A stretch of 64,000 nucleotides of DNA from Rummeliibacillus pycnus_B (lineage in GTDB: Bacteria > Bacillota > Bacilli > Bacillales_A > Planococcaceae). The stretch lies in contig NZ_JBCMNM010000026.1 in the NCBI RefSeq assembly GCF_050459865.1, positions 83,294 through 147,293 of the forward strand. Reading direction: 5' to 3'. The notes under the pieces are model-generated. The model was given only the letters and a program-made list of their open reading frames with translations, made no database searches and was not told where the DNA came from. The position numbers and the translations under genes were made by a program. Shown here in pieces: positions 17,956-27,586 of the stretch. How positions within the stretch are numbered: position 1 is the first letter of the stretch; each line of letters begins with the position of its first letter.

Positions 17956-18894
17956 ATGGCTTCTAATCGTAAAAAGATTTCTGTAATCGGTGCCGGCTTC
18001 ACTGGTGCTACTTCTGCATTCTTATTGGCTCAAAAAGAACTTGGAGATGTTGTTCTTGTTGATATCCCTCAAGCTGAAAGCCCAACCAAAGGTAAAGCTT
18101 TAGATATGGCTGAAGCTGCTCCAATACAAGGTTTTGATTCTCACATCATCGGTACTTCAAATTACGAAGATACTAAAGATTCTGATGTGGTCATCATTAC
18201 TGCTGGTGTTGCGCGTAAACCTGGTATGACACGTGATGACTTAGTTCAAATCAACCAGAAAGTGATGAAGTCTGTAACTGGCGAAATTGTTAAATATTCT
18301 CCAAATACAACAATCATTGTATTAACAAACCCAGTTGATGCTATGACTTACACTGTTTACAAAGAATCGGGTTTTCCTAAAAACCGCGTAATCGGTCAAT
18401 CAGGTGTACTGGATACAGCTCGTTTCCGTACTTTCGTAGCAGAAGAATTAAACTTATCAGTTAAAGACATAACTGGCTTCGTGCTTGGTGGTCACGGTGA
18501 TACAATGGTACCGCTTACTCGCTTCTCTTATGCAGGTGGTATTCCACTAGAAACTTTAATTTCTAAAGAACGTTTAGATGAAATCGTTGCTCGAACTCGT
18601 ACTGGTGGTGGAGAAATCGTAAACTTACTAGGTAACGGTTCTGCATACTATGCTCCATCAGCGGCTCTAGTAGAAATGGCAGAAGCTATTCTTAAAGATC
18701 AACGTCGTATATTACCATCAATTGCATACTTAGAAGGCGAATATGGTTACGATGGTATTTACCTAGGTGTACCAACAGTTCTAGGTGGAAATGGTATCGA
18801 ACAAATCATTGAATTAGAATTAACTGCAGAAGAAAAAACAGCTCTAGACAACTCTGCTGAAGCAGTTAAAAACGTAATGAATGTTCTTGCTTAA
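17956..18894 (+). CDS. mdh: Malate dehydrogenase
   Basis: A 312-residue NAD-dependent malate dehydrogenase of the lactate-dehydrogenase-like class. It shows the Rossmann start VIGAGFTGATSAF, substrate arginines in ARKPGMTRDDL, TNPVDAMTY, GVLDTARFRTF and the catalytic histidine in GGHGDTMVPL. A GGGAGAG site precedes the ATG. It closes the citZ-icd-mdh cluster and ends in its own terminator. Confidence 0.96.
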   Translation: MASNRKKISVIGAGFTGATSAFLLAQKELGDVVLVDIPQAESPTKGKALDMAEAAPIQGFDSHIIGTSNYEDTKDSDVVIITAGVARKPGMTRDDLVQINQKVMKSVTGEIVKYSPNTTIIVLTNPVDAMTYTVYKESGFPKNRVIGQSGVLDTARFRTFVAEELNLSVKDITGFVLGGHGDTMVPLTRFSYAGGIPLETLISKERLDEIVARTRTGGGEIVNLLGNGSAYYAPSAALVEMAEAILKDQRRILPSIAYLEGEYGYDGIYLGVPTVLGGNGIEQIIELELTAEEKTALDNSAEAVKNVMNVLA

Positions 18895-18911
18895 TTATTT
18901 CTCTCCAATTG

Positions 18912-18945
18912 ATCGGAAAGGTTGTTGCCTTTCCGATTTTTTTTA
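18912..18945 (+). terminator. Terminator after mdh
   Basis: Stem ATCGGAAAGG / CCTTTCCGAT with a 6-base loop and eight or more T residues. A textbook intrinsic terminator 17 bases after the mdh stop. Confidence 0.92.
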
Positions 18946-19081
18946 TATAGTTTCTTTAATGTTGTTAACTGAGGTGTTCAAATAATTTAGAGCGAACTAA
19001 AATTAATCTCGTCTTCACACTCGATTTTTCCTCTGTTTATTGATACTATAAACTTACTGAATACTTCAAAGGGGGAATCCT

Positions 19082-19528
19082 GTGTTACTTGATAAAAAAA
19101 GAAAGCTGGGCAAACAGCTTGAAGAATTATCAGTCGGGGAATCGATTCAGCTTACAGAAAAAATTGAGGATAAAGATTTGTTATTATACTTGGGAATAAC
19201 AAATGATAATAATCCTTTGTACATACAACATGACTATGCTGCTCAAACCGCTTATGAAAAACCAGTAGTACCAACTGTGATGTTAATAGGAATTGTGACA
19301 TCAGCCGTTTCAAAGTATTTACCGGGTGCTGGATCGTATATCCGGGAACAATCGTTTCAATTTCCAAAACCTTTGTACCACTATGAAACGGTTCAAATAC
19401 AACTAATTGTAGAGCAAATTGACTTAGTTAGTCGTGATATAATAGTAAGGGTAGAAGGAATAAATAGTAATGAAGAAATCGTGTTAGAGGGAACAGTTAT
19501 AGCAGTCCCACCAATTCATCCAAAATAA
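19082..19528 (+). CDS. MaoC/hotdog-fold dehydratase-like protein
   Basis: A 148-residue single-domain protein resembling MaoC-like hydratases. The central segment NDNNPLYIQHDYAAQT fits the hydratase-type D/H catalytic loop (usually D-x4-H with N-P), followed by PTVMLIGIVTSAVSKYLPG. It probably acts on an acyl-CoA or acyl-ACP thioester, but the substrate is unknown. The start is GTG, about 8 bases after AAGGGGG. It sits alone between mdh and phoPR, a place where similar genes are found in other Bacillales. Confidence 0.75.
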   Translation: MLLDKKRKLGKQLEELSVGESIQLTEKIEDKDLLLYLGITNDNNPLYIQHDYAAQTAYEKPVVPTVMLIGIVTSAVSKYLPGAGSYIREQSFQFPKPLYHYETVQIQLIVEQIDLVSRDIIVRVEGINSNEEIVLEGTVIAVPPIHPK

Positions 19529-19591
19529 TTTACAACTGAGAAGCAACAGATTTGAGATGGGGGTTTCAAATCAACTGCGGAGGCATATAAA

Positions 19592-20308
19592 ATGACTAAT
19601 AAAATTTTAGTAGTAGAAGATGAAATATCTATTGCGACATTATTACAATATAATTTAAAACAAGCAGGTTATGAAGTCGTTACAGCAAACGATGGACAAG
19701 ATGGATTAAACAAAGCGATTACAGAAAAGCCAGATTTAATCCTGCTAGATTTAATGTTGCCGAAATTAGATGGTATGGAAGTTTGTAAAGAATTACGTAT
19801 GAAAAAAATCAATACACCTATTATTATGCTTACAGCAAAAGATGACGAATTTGATAAAGTACTTGGTCTTGAGCTGGGTGCAGATGATTATATGACTAAA
19901 CCATTTAGTCCTAGAGAAGTAATGGCACGTGTAAAAGCTGTATTAAGACGTTCAAAAGTAATTGATGAACCTCAAGTAGAAGAACAACATACAGGTGAGA
20001 AATCATACCATATTGGTCATTTAAATGTTTATCCAGATCGTTTTGAAGCGTTTTTAGATAACAATTTATTAGAATTTACACCTAAAGAGTTTGAATTATT
20101 GTTATACCTTTTAGAAAATAAAAATCGAGTTTTAACACGTGATCAATTATTAAGTGCTGTGTGGCATTATGACTTTGCGGGTGATACGCGTATAGTAGAT
20201 GTGCATATTAGTCATTTGCGTGATCAAATTGAAGAAAATAGCCGAAAACCGAAGTTTATTAAAACAATTCGCGGACTAGGTTATAAATTTGAGGAGCCAA
20301 AAAATTGA
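19592..20308 (+). CDS. phoP: PhoP family response regulator
   Basis: A 238-residue OmpR-type regulator of the phosphate-starvation response. The receiver domain (about 1-120) has the acidic pair VVEDE, the phosphorylation site in LILLDLMLPK and the TAKDDEFDK switch region. The C-terminal winged helix (about 140-235) ends TIRGLGYKFE. It overlaps phoR by 4 bp (TTGA). A 7-bp hairpin (GATTTGA / TCAAATC, 19549-19572) precedes its GGAGG site. Confidence 0.93.
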   Translation: MTNKILVVEDEISIATLLQYNLKQAGYEVVTANDGQDGLNKAITEKPDLILLDLMLPKLDGMEVCKELRMKKINTPIIMLTAKDDEFDKVLGLELGADDYMTKPFSPREVMARVKAVLRRSKVIDEPQVEEQHTGEKSYHIGHLNVYPDRFEAFLDNNLLEFTPKEFELLLYLLENKNRVLTRDQLLSAVWHYDFAGDTRIVDVHISHLRDQIEENSRKPKFIKTIRGLGYKFEEPKN

Positions 20309-21843
20309 TACAGTCATTACGATTCCGTTTATTATTTTCTTTTAGTTTATTGTACATTATTACGTTAGCTGGCCTTGGTTTTACTTTAGGTCAGCTTTTC
20401 CCTCTTTTAGTGAAAGATTCTATAGGAACAAATATGGAACAATCAAAAGAAAATGTTCTTCATGTTTTAGAAGAACAACATATCGATTTTACAAGTTCAC
20501 AAAAAAATGAAATTCTAAACTCCTTAACATTTCAAACAAAAGTTCAAGATCTAAGTGATATACGACTACAACTATGGATTTTACTTGCTATAGTCTTTGT
20601 TATCACCTTTATCATATTAATTGTTGTTACAGCTCGTCTTATCAAAAATTTATCGCAACCGATTGATAATGTCATGATGACTGCTTTTGAGCTAGCAAAA
20701 GGGAATTACCGTGCTCGTGCATTTGAGATAACAGGCTCTCCAACTTTACGGTTAAGTAAAGCAGTAAATGGATTGGCTAGAAACTTGCAAGATATCATGA
20801 TTGTACGTGAAATTGAACAGGAACGATTAAAGACATTAATTGAAAATATGGGTAGTGCACTGATCATGATTGGTAGAGAAGGGGATATTACTATTGTCAA
20901 TAGATTCTTCACTGAGTTATTCGATCAGCAATATGAAGATGTACAAAGCCAGCTTTTTCGTGAATTAGGGTTGCCTCATGAGTTAGAAGAATTCGTGGAT
21001 TATGTCTTCATGACAGAAGTACCCTATAGAAAACAAATACACATTAAAATTCAACAGGAATATCGTGATATGGAAGTCTATGGTGCTCCAGTCGTAGGTG
21101 AGCATGGACTATGGCTTGGCGTCGTAATTGTTATGCATGACATAACTGACTTGAAAATGTTGGAACAGATTCGAAAAGATTTTGTAGCGAATGTATCTCA
21201 TGAGCTTAGAACACCTATTACATCAATCAAAGGTTTCTCTGAAACACTTTTAGATGGAGCGTACAAAGACCAAGAAACTTTACTTAGCTTTTTAGAAATC
21301 ATGAACAAAGAAAGCAATCGTTTACAGATACTCGTGAATGATTTGCTAGATTTATCCAAGATTGAAAAAACAGGTTTTACGGTTAATATGGAAAAGACAA
21401 ATTTACGTGATGTGATTGTTAGAACAATAGAAATGACACATCAAAGAATAGAAGAAAAAAATATGCAGTTTGAAGCACAAATTGATGAGGAAGTCTTTAT
21501 TAATGGTGATCCCTATCGCTTAGTTCAAGTATTTATGAATTTAATGGCCAATGCGATCAACTATTCACTGGAGAACACGAAAATTACTGTTCATCTATAT
21601 GAGAAAGGTCAGAATGCGATTTTGGAAATCTCCGATGAAGGAATTGGTATTAGCAAGGAAGAAATTCCACGTATATTTGAACGATTTTATCGTGTAGACA
21701 AAGCGCGAAGTCGAAACTCTGGTGGAACGGGATTAGGATTAGCAATTGTGAAACATTTAGTAGAAGCACATCATGGGAAAATTCAAGTTGATAGTGTTGT
21801 TGGAAAAGGAACAACAATGCGTCTTATTTTTCCGAAAGTCTAA
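20305..21843 (+). CDS. phoR: PhoR family sensor histidine kinase, short extracellular region
   Basis: A 512-residue membrane kinase paired with PhoP. TM1 covers about 9-30 and TM2 about 87-110. HAMP follows (111-165), then PAS (about 175-275), HisKA with the phospho-acceptor His299 in VSHELRTP, and HATPase with N-box NLMANAINYS, DEGIGI and GGTGLGLAI. Only about 56 residues lie between the membrane segments, while B. subtilis PhoR has a full extracytoplasmic PDC domain and about 579 residues. The input is thus probably not an extracellular PDC ligand. The start is TTG, overlapping the phoP stop. Confidence 0.92.
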   Translation: MIQSLRFRLLFSFSLLYIITLAGLGFTLGQLFPLLVKDSIGTNMEQSKENVLHVLEEQHIDFTSSQKNEILNSLTFQTKVQDLSDIRLQLWILLAIVFVITFIILIVVTARLIKNLSQPIDNVMMTAFELAKGNYRARAFEITGSPTLRLSKAVNGLARNLQDIMIVREIEQERLKTLIENMGSALIMIGREGDITIVNRFFTELFDQQYEDVQSQLFRELGLPHELEEFVDYVFMTEVPYRKQIHIKIQQEYRDMEVYGAPVVGEHGLWLGVVIVMHDITDLKMLEQIRKDFVANVSHELRTPITSIKGFSETLLDGAYKDQETLLSFLEIMNKESNRLQILVNDLLDLSKIEKTGFTVNMEKTNLRDVIVRTIEMTHQRIEEKNMQFEAQIDEEVFINGDPYRLVQVFMNLMANAINYSLENTKITVHLYEKGQNAILEISDEGIGISKEEIPRIFERFYRVDKARSRNSGGTGLGLAIVKHLVEAHHGKIQVDSVVGKGTTMRLIFPKV

Positions 21844-22226
21844 ATAGAGAATCAATTACTCAATTTGGATATACATCCATAATTCCCTATACAATTAATC
21901 AATAAAAGCAATTAAAAGCTTTGAATTATAAAAGCCTTTACAATGTCTTAACAATTGATTCATATACACTTCAAAGTGGGGCTTTATACTAATAATCGAA
22001 GCCCCCTTCAAATTTATTTTTTTTAAGAGAGTCGCTGTTTTATAGCGCTCTCTTTTCTTTTTGACAGAAAACCGAACGTTTTTTCGTGTTTTATATAGCC
22101 ACTCTTTTCCTTTCCTATTACATGCATGGTAAAATATATAATGAGAAATAACTAATGTATATCTAAATTAGGACAAAAAATGAATTGAAAGAATAATCGA
22201 TTCAATTATTTTAGGAGTGTGCCATT
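21844..22226 (+). other. phoR-polA intergenic region with two terminators
   Basis: Two hairpins fit terminators: GGGGCTT / AAGCCCC (21978-22005, then a T-rich run) and AAGAGAG / CTCTCTT with an inner CGCT/AGCG stem (22025-22054, then TTTTCTTTTT). Downstream is a TATAAT at 22137-22142 without a good -35, possibly the polA promoter. Nothing coding is seen. Confidence 0.65.
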
Positions 22227-24854
22227 ATGACAAAGGAAAAATTGCTTTTATTAGATGGTAATAGTTTGGCGTATCGAGCGTTCTTTGCGCTGCCGTTATT
22301 AACAAATGATCATGGCATCCATACAAATGCAGTTTATGGATTTACAACAATGCTACAAAAAATATTAGAGGAAGAAAAACCAACAAAAATGCTAGTCGCA
22401 TTTGATGCTGGAAAAACAACCTTCCGACATAAGACATATTCAGAATATAAGGGTGGAAGACAAAAGACACCACCTGAATTATCAGAGCAATTTCCATACT
22501 TACGAAAATTACTAGATGCTTATCAAATCAAACAATACGAATTAGAAATGTATGAAGCAGATGATATTATTGGTACATTAAGTAAACAAGCTGATGAACA
22601 AGGTCTTGAAGTAATTATCGTGTCGGGTGATAAAGACTTAACACAATTAGCGTCAGATAATACAACTGTTTATATTACCAGAAAAGGTATGACAGATATT
22701 GAACACTATACGCCTGAACATATAGGTGAAAAATATGGTCTGACACCACATCAAATTATCGACATGAAGGGATTAATGGGCGATTCATCTGATAATATCC
22801 CTGGAGTTCCTGGTGTCGGAGAAAAAACAGCGATTAAACTACTGACTCAATTTCCAACAGTTGAAGAAGTATATGACCATATTGATGAAGTAAGTGGAGC
22901 AAAATTAAAAGAAAAGCTTGTGAATAACGAGGCACAGGCGAAAATGAGTAAACAACTTGCGACGATTAACCGTGAAGCACCTATCGAAGTTAATATTGAT
23001 GATTTATCATATGAAGGACCAGACGTCGATACATTATTTGCTCTATGGCAAGATCTCTCTTTCAAATCTTTAATTGAAAAAAGTAGTTATGAATCAGAAG
23101 CTAAAGAAACTGCTGAGTTAAATTTCGAAGTCGTAGAAGAATTATTGGAAAATCAATTAACGAGTCCTATGGCTATGCATTTAGAATTAGAGGACGAACA
23201 CTATCACACTTGTGAAAGATTTGGAATTGCTCTTACAGCAGGAGAAACAGCTTTTTACATTCCTTTTGAAAAAGCGTTAGAATCTCAAGATTTCGTCTCA
23301 TGGCTTGAAGATGATACAAAGAAAAAGTTCCTATTCGATTCAAAAGCAACACAATCTGCCCTTTTACGCAGTGGTATCAAATTAAAGGGTATTGAATTCG
23401 ATCTATTATTAGCTGCATATATAGTTAATCCTGCAATGTCTTCAGACGATGTAGCTGCCGTTGCAAAAGAATTTGGTTATACAGATGTTCATTCAAATGA
23501 TGTTATCTACGGCAAAGGTGCGAAAAAAACAATCCCTGAACAAAATGTTATTGCAGAGCATACAGGCCGTAAAGCAACAGCTGTTTTTAATTTGCAATCA
23601 AAACTTGAAGGGCGTTTAAAAGAAAACGAACAATATGATTTGTTCCGCAATCTAGAATTGCCTTTAGCATCAATCCTTAGCCAAATGGAAAGCTATGGTG
23701 TTTCAGTAGATCGGAATCGTTTAGTTGCAATGGGCGCAGAACTAACTTCTAAGTTGAAAGACTTTGAAGAAGATATTTACAAAAGCGCAGGAGAAAAATT
23801 TAATATTAATTCGCCTAAACAACTAGGTGTTATATTATTTGAAAAACTTGGATTACCTGTTATCAAAAAAACGAAGACAGGTTATTCAACAGCTGCTGAT
23901 GTATTAGAAAAACTAGCGCCTGAGCATGAAATTATTCAACATATTTTACAATACCGTCAATTAGGAAAGTTGCAATCAACATATATTGAAGGATTATTGA
24001 AGGTAATTCATGAAGAGGATCAAAAAATTCATACCCGCTATCAACAAGCATTAACTTCAACAGGCCGCCTAAGTTCAACTGATCCAAACTTGCAAAACAT
24101 TCCAGTACGATTAGAAGAAGGTCGTAAAATTCGCCAAGCGTTTGTACCTTCTCATGATGGTTGGAAAATGTTCGCTGCCGATTATTCACAAATTGAATTA
24201 CGAGTACTTGCAGATATGTCTAATGATGAAAACTTAATCAGTGCTTTTAATCATGGAATGGATATTCATATGAAAACAGCAATGGATGTTTTCCATGTAG
24301 CGGCTGAAGATGTCACCTCGAATATGAGACGTGCAGCAAAAGCAGTTAATTTTGGAATAGTGTATGGAATTAGTGATTATGGGCTATCACAAAACTTGAA
24401 CATCACACGAAAAGAAGCAGCTGATTTTATCGAACGCTATTTCGAAAGTTTCCCAGGTGTTCAGAACTATATGAAAAATATCGTAGAAGAAGCAAAGAAA
24501 AATGGTTATGTTACAACCATATTAAACCGTCGTCGTTATTTACCTGATCTAAATAGTTCAAATTTCAATTTACGTAGTTTCGCGGAACGTACAGCGATGA
24601 ATACACCAATCCAAGGCAGTGCTGCAGATATCATCAAAAAGGCTATGATTGATATGGCAAAAGCGTTAGAAGAACATCAATTACAAGCAAAAATGCTATT
24701 ACAAGTACATGATGAATTAATTTTCGAAGCGCCAGAAGAAGAAATTGCAACATTGGAAAAACTGGTGCCTGAAGTAATGGCAAATTGTATCCAATTACAA
24801 GTACCGTTAAAAGCAGATTTTGCTTCAGGACCAACATGGTATGAAACCAAATAA
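22227..24854 (+). CDS. polA: DNA polymerase I
   Basis: An 875-residue repair polymerase. The 5' nuclease domain (about 1-290) has LLLDGNSLAYRAFFA and MGDSSDNIPGVPGVGEKTA. The middle 3'-5' exonuclease fold (about 300-470) lacks the catalytic DxE (AMHLELED instead), as in Bacillus Pol I, so proofreading is not expected. The polymerase domain has motif A DYSQIELRVLA, motif B RRAAKAVNFGIVYG and motif C QVHDELIFE. Normal length. It leads polA-mutM-coaE, with 15 and 6-15 bp gaps. Confidence 0.97.
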   Translation: MTKEKLLLLDGNSLAYRAFFALPLLTNDHGIHTNAVYGFTTMLQKILEEEKPTKMLVAFDAGKTTFRHKTYSEYKGGRQKTPPELSEQFPYLRKLLDAYQIKQYELEMYEADDIIGTLSKQADEQGLEVIIVSGDKDLTQLASDNTTVYITRKGMTDIEHYTPEHIGEKYGLTPHQIIDMKGLMGDSSDNIPGVPGVGEKTAIKLLTQFPTVEEVYDHIDEVSGAKLKEKLVNNEAQAKMSKQLATINREAPIEVNIDDLSYEGPDVDTLFALWQDLSFKSLIEKSSYESEAKETAELNFEVVEELLENQLTSPMAMHLELEDEHYHTCERFGIALTAGETAFYIPFEKALESQDFVSWLEDDTKKKFLFDSKATQSALLRSGIKLKGIEFDLLLAAYIVNPAMSSDDVAAVAKEFGYTDVHSNDVIYGKGAKKTIPEQNVIAEHTGRKATAVFNLQSKLEGRLKENEQYDLFRNLELPLASILSQMESYGVSVDRNRLVAMGAELTSKLKDFEEDIYKSAGEKFNINSPKQLGVILFEKLGLPVIKKTKTGYSTAADVLEKLAPEHEIIQHILQYRQLGKLQSTYIEGLLKVIHEEDQKIHTRYQQALTSTGRLSSTDPNLQNIPVRLEEGRKIRQAFVPSHDGWKMFAADYSQIELRVLADMSNDENLISAFNHGMDIHMKTAMDVFHVAAEDVTSNMRRAAKAVNFGIVYGISDYGLSQNLNITRKEAADFIERYFESFPGVQNYMKNIVEEAKKNGYVTTILNRRRYLPDLNSSNFNLRSFAERTAMNTPIQGSAADIIKKAMIDMAKALEEHQLQAKMLLQVHDELIFEAPEEEIATLEKLVPEVMANCIQLQVPLKADFASGPTWYETK

Positions 24855-24869
24855 AGGAGTTGTAATCGC

Positions 24870-25742
24870 ATGCCCGAATTACCTGAAGTAGAAGGAGTTG
24901 TGCGTGAACTTCAACCTGTCGTGACGGGGAAAATAATCCGTCACGTACAGGTTTCTAATACAATTTGTACGTCTATTCGGGAAGGAAAAGCGTGCATTAT
25001 AAAAGGAATGAAACCCGAAATTTTTTCGGATTTACTGGAAAATATGCAAATTAGAGAGGTCAAAAGACGTTCAAAATACATCCTTTTCCATTTGGAAAAA
25101 GACAATTTAAGCTATGTTCTAGTGAATCATCTAGCGATGACGGGTGCATGGTTCTATGTACGTTCATTAAACGAAATTACGGAAGCTAAATTTCAAAAGC
25201 ACATTCATATTGTATTCACTTTTGAAGAAGATGAATTTCTTGTATATGCGGATATACGTCGCTTTGGGGAAATGCGTCTCCTACATTCGATTGAAGAATA
25301 CCCTCCGCTTCTAGAAATAGCGCCAGAACCCTTTTCGAAAGAAGCACTGCCGTATTTTATTGCTAAATCAAAACTTCCAAAATATTCGAATAAACCTGTT
25401 AAAGAAGTAATCATGGATGGTCAAGTCATTGCAGGTTGCGGCAATATTTATGCGACAGAGTCCTTATTCCGTATGAAAATCCATCCTGCGAGGAAACTTT
25501 CACGAATAAGTGACAAAAGAAAATCAGAGTTATTTCATACGATTGCAGCAATATTACATGAGAGTATTAATGCTGGTGGTTCGAGTATTTCTGATTATCG
25601 TAATATTAATGGAGAAGCAGGCGGAATGCAAGATCGCTTACAAATGTATGGTAAGAAAGCGTGCCCAATATGTCATACTAATACAAAGCAAATGGTAATT
25701 TCAGGGCGGAACTCAGTGTTTTGTCCGAAATGTCAACATTAA
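24870..25742 (+). CDS. mutM: Formamidopyrimidine-DNA glycosylase
   Basis: A 290-residue base-excision enzyme removing 8-oxoguanine and formamidopyrimidines. The N-terminal MPELPEVE carries the catalytic proline and glutamate. KRRSKYILFHL holds the beta-elimination lysine. The helix-two-turn-helix contains GNIYATESLF. The C-terminal zinc finger CPIC ... CPKC is complete. An AAAGGAG site precedes the ATG. It is in the polA-mutM-coaE repair operon. Confidence 0.96.
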   Translation: MPELPEVEGVVRELQPVVTGKIIRHVQVSNTICTSIREGKACIIKGMKPEIFSDLLENMQIREVKRRSKYILFHLEKDNLSYVLVNHLAMTGAWFYVRSLNEITEAKFQKHIHIVFTFEEDEFLVYADIRRFGEMRLLHSIEEYPPLLEIAPEPFSKEALPYFIAKSKLPKYSNKPVKEVIMDGQVIAGCGNIYATESLFRMKIHPARKLSRISDKRKSELFHTIAAILHESINAGGSSISDYRNINGEAGGMQDRLQMYGKKACPICHTNTKQMVISGRNSVFCPKCQH

Positions 25743-25757
25743 AGGTGTGTGAACAAG

Positions 25758-26351
25758 ATGATTATAGGTTTAACTGGGAGTATCGCAAGTGGGAAAAGTA
25801 CGGTTGGAAAAATGTTACAAGAATTAGGTCTAAAGATTGTCGATGCTGATATCGTTGCGAGAGATGTTGTAAAACCAGGAACAGAAACATTGGGTAAAAT
25901 TGTGGAAGTATTTGGAGAAGATATTTTAATGAAAAATGGAGAAATGAATCGTCCTAAATTAGGAGAAATCATTTTTCATGATCCTGCAAAAAGAAAAGAA
26001 TTAAACGCTATTATTCATCCAGCAATTCGTAAAGAAATGTTGCGACAAAGGGATGAATGGCTTGAAAAAGGAGAAAAACATGTAGTATTGGATATTCCTT
26101 TGCTATTTGAGAGTCGTTTGCAACATTTTGTAGAAAAAATTTTAGTTGTTTCAGTTTCAGAGGATACACAACTAACAAGATTGATGGAAAGAAATCACTT
26201 ATCAGAAGAAGAAGCGGAAGCAAGAATCGCTTCTCAACTTCCTTTATCTGTAAAAGAAGAGGGCGCGGATGCTGTCATTTATAATAACGGAAACTTAGAA
26301 AAAACACGCGCTCAACTATTGAAAACACTGGATTTGTGGGACGTTATATGA
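25758..26351 (+). CDS. coaE: Dephospho-CoA kinase
   Basis: A 197-residue P-loop kinase making coenzyme A from dephospho-CoA and ATP. The Walker A motif is GLTGSIASGKST at the N-terminus. DADIVARDVV, HPAIRKEML and LDIPLLFES mark the family. I use the ATG at 25758: the AAAGGTG at 25741 is too close to the upstream GTG (25749) and well spaced from this ATG. The resulting length equals B. subtilis CoaE. It is the last gene of the polA operon. Confidence 0.92.
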   Translation: MIIGLTGSIASGKSTVGKMLQELGLKIVDADIVARDVVKPGTETLGKIVEVFGEDILMKNGEMNRPKLGEIIFHDPAKRKELNAIIHPAIRKEMLRQRDEWLEKGEKHVVLDIPLLFESRLQHFVEKILVVSVSEDTQLTRLMERNHLSEEEAEARIASQLPLSVKEEGADAVIYNNGNLEKTRAQLLKTLDLWDVI

Positions 26352-26401
26352 TAATAGAACATAAAATTCTGAAAATATAAACATTAAAAGATAGTTTAGA
26401 A

Positions 26402-26433
26402 TATGTTTTACTTTCTGAGAAATGTGCTATACT
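26402..26433 (+). promoter_or_regulatory. Two CcpN-type operators over the gapB promoter
   Basis: TGTGCTATACT (26423-26433) fits the published CcpN consensus TRTGHYATAYW at all 11 positions. TATGTTTTACT (26402-26412) fits at 10 of 11. They are 21 bp apart, two helical turns. The second covers a likely -10 (TATACT 26428-26433), with TTTTAC at 26406 as -35. CcpN represses gapB and pckA on sugars in B. subtilis. The ccpN gene itself is not in this window. Confidence 0.72.
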
Positions 26434-26483
26434 ATTTTGAGAATAAAACAAAGTATAACGGAGTAACAGGGAGGATTTTATTC

Positions 26484-27506
26484 ATGACAGTCTCAATTGC
26501 TATTAACGGATTTGGCCGAATTGGTCGTATGGTATTCCGTCAAGCGATACTGCAAGATGATTTAAATATTGTAGCTATTAATGCAAGTTATCCAGCCGAA
26601 ACTTTGGCTCATTTGATAAAGTATGATACAACTCATGGCAGATTTAATGGTGAAGTAAAAGCAGAAGAAGATGCTTTAGTTGTAAATGGTAAACGCGTTC
26701 AGCTTGTAAATGATCGTAACCCTCAAAACTTACCTTGGAAAGAAATGGGCGTCGATATCGTTATTGAAGCAACAGGTAAATTTAATGAGCGTAGTAAAGC
26801 AGCATTACACCTTGAAGCAGGTGCGAAAAAAGTTATTTTAACAGCACCTGGTAAAAACGAAGATGTTACAATCGTAATGGGTGTTAATGATGATAAATTA
26901 GATCTTTCAAAACATGACGTTATCTCAAATGCAAGTTGTACAACAAACTGTCTTGCACCAGTTGCGAAAGTTTTAAATGATACATTTGGAATTGACAACG
27001 GTTTAATGACTACAGTTCATTCATATACAAACGATCAAAAAAATATCGATAATCCACATAAAGATTTAAGACGTGCACGTGCATGTGCTGAATCTATTAT
27101 TCCAACTTCTACAGGTGCAGCGAAAGCATTAACACTTGTATTACCTGAATTACAAGGTAAATTACATGGTATGGCGCTACGTGTTCCAACACCTAACGTT
27201 TCATTAGTAGACTTAGTTGTAGACTTACAACGAGATGTAACAGTTGAAGAAGTAAATGAAGCATTCAAAAAAGCTTCTGCAGGCCCATTAAAAGGTATTT
27301 TAGATTTCACAATGGAACCACTTGTATCTCGTGATTTCAATACAAATCCTGCATCAGCAACAATCGATGGTCTTACTACTATGACAATTGGTTCTCGTAA
27401 AGTAAAAGTACTTGCTTGGTATGACAATGAGTGGGGTTACTCTTCACGTGTTGTAGATCTTACTAAAAAAGTTGTAGCTGAATTAAAAGAAACAGTAAAT
27501 GCATAA
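26484..27506 (+). CDS. gapB: Glyceraldehyde-3-phosphate dehydrogenase, gluconeogenic (GapB type)
   Basis: A 340-residue GAPDH. The catalytic cysteine lies in SNASCTTNCLAPV, and INGFGRIGRMVFR begins the cofactor fold. NASYPAETLAHL, instead of the NDLTD-type NAD loop, is the GapB signature for NADP-preferring, gluconeogenic enzymes. The start at 26484 (MTVSIAI) follows GGGAGG; 27 in-frame upstream codons are unsupported and cover the promoter. It has its own promoter with CcpN-like sites and a strong terminator. Confidence 0.95.
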   Translation: MTVSIAINGFGRIGRMVFRQAILQDDLNIVAINASYPAETLAHLIKYDTTHGRFNGEVKAEEDALVVNGKRVQLVNDRNPQNLPWKEMGVDIVIEATGKFNERSKAALHLEAGAKKVILTAPGKNEDVTIVMGVNDDKLDLSKHDVISNASCTTNCLAPVAKVLNDTFGIDNGLMTTVHSYTNDQKNIDNPHKDLRRARACAESIIPTSTGAAKALTLVLPELQGKLHGMALRVPTPNVSLVDLVVDLQRDVTVEEVNEAFKKASAGPLKGILDFTMEPLVSRDFNTNPASATIDGLTTMTIGSRKVKVLAWYDNEWGYSSRVVDLTKKVVAELKETVNA

Positions 27507-27520
27507 ATAATCGATTGGCT

Positions 27521-27558
27521 AAATCCTTCTAACTGATTCAGTTGGAAGGATTTTTTTT
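27521..27558 (+). terminator. Terminator after gapB
   Basis: 15-bp stem AAATCCTTCTAACTG / CAGTTGGAAGGATTT (one G-U pair), 3-base loop, then eight T residues. Confidence 0.93.
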
Positions 27559-27586
27559 CTAAAAATGCACAAAATTATACTAAAGA

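Noticed and set aside
22061..22097. TTGACA followed by TATATA as the polA promoter
   Set aside because: The spacing is about 25 bp, too long for sigma-A.
22732..22752. GGTCTGAC core resembling the FadR-like operator
   Set aside because: It lies inside the polA coding sequence without the flanking arms; about one such core is expected by chance.
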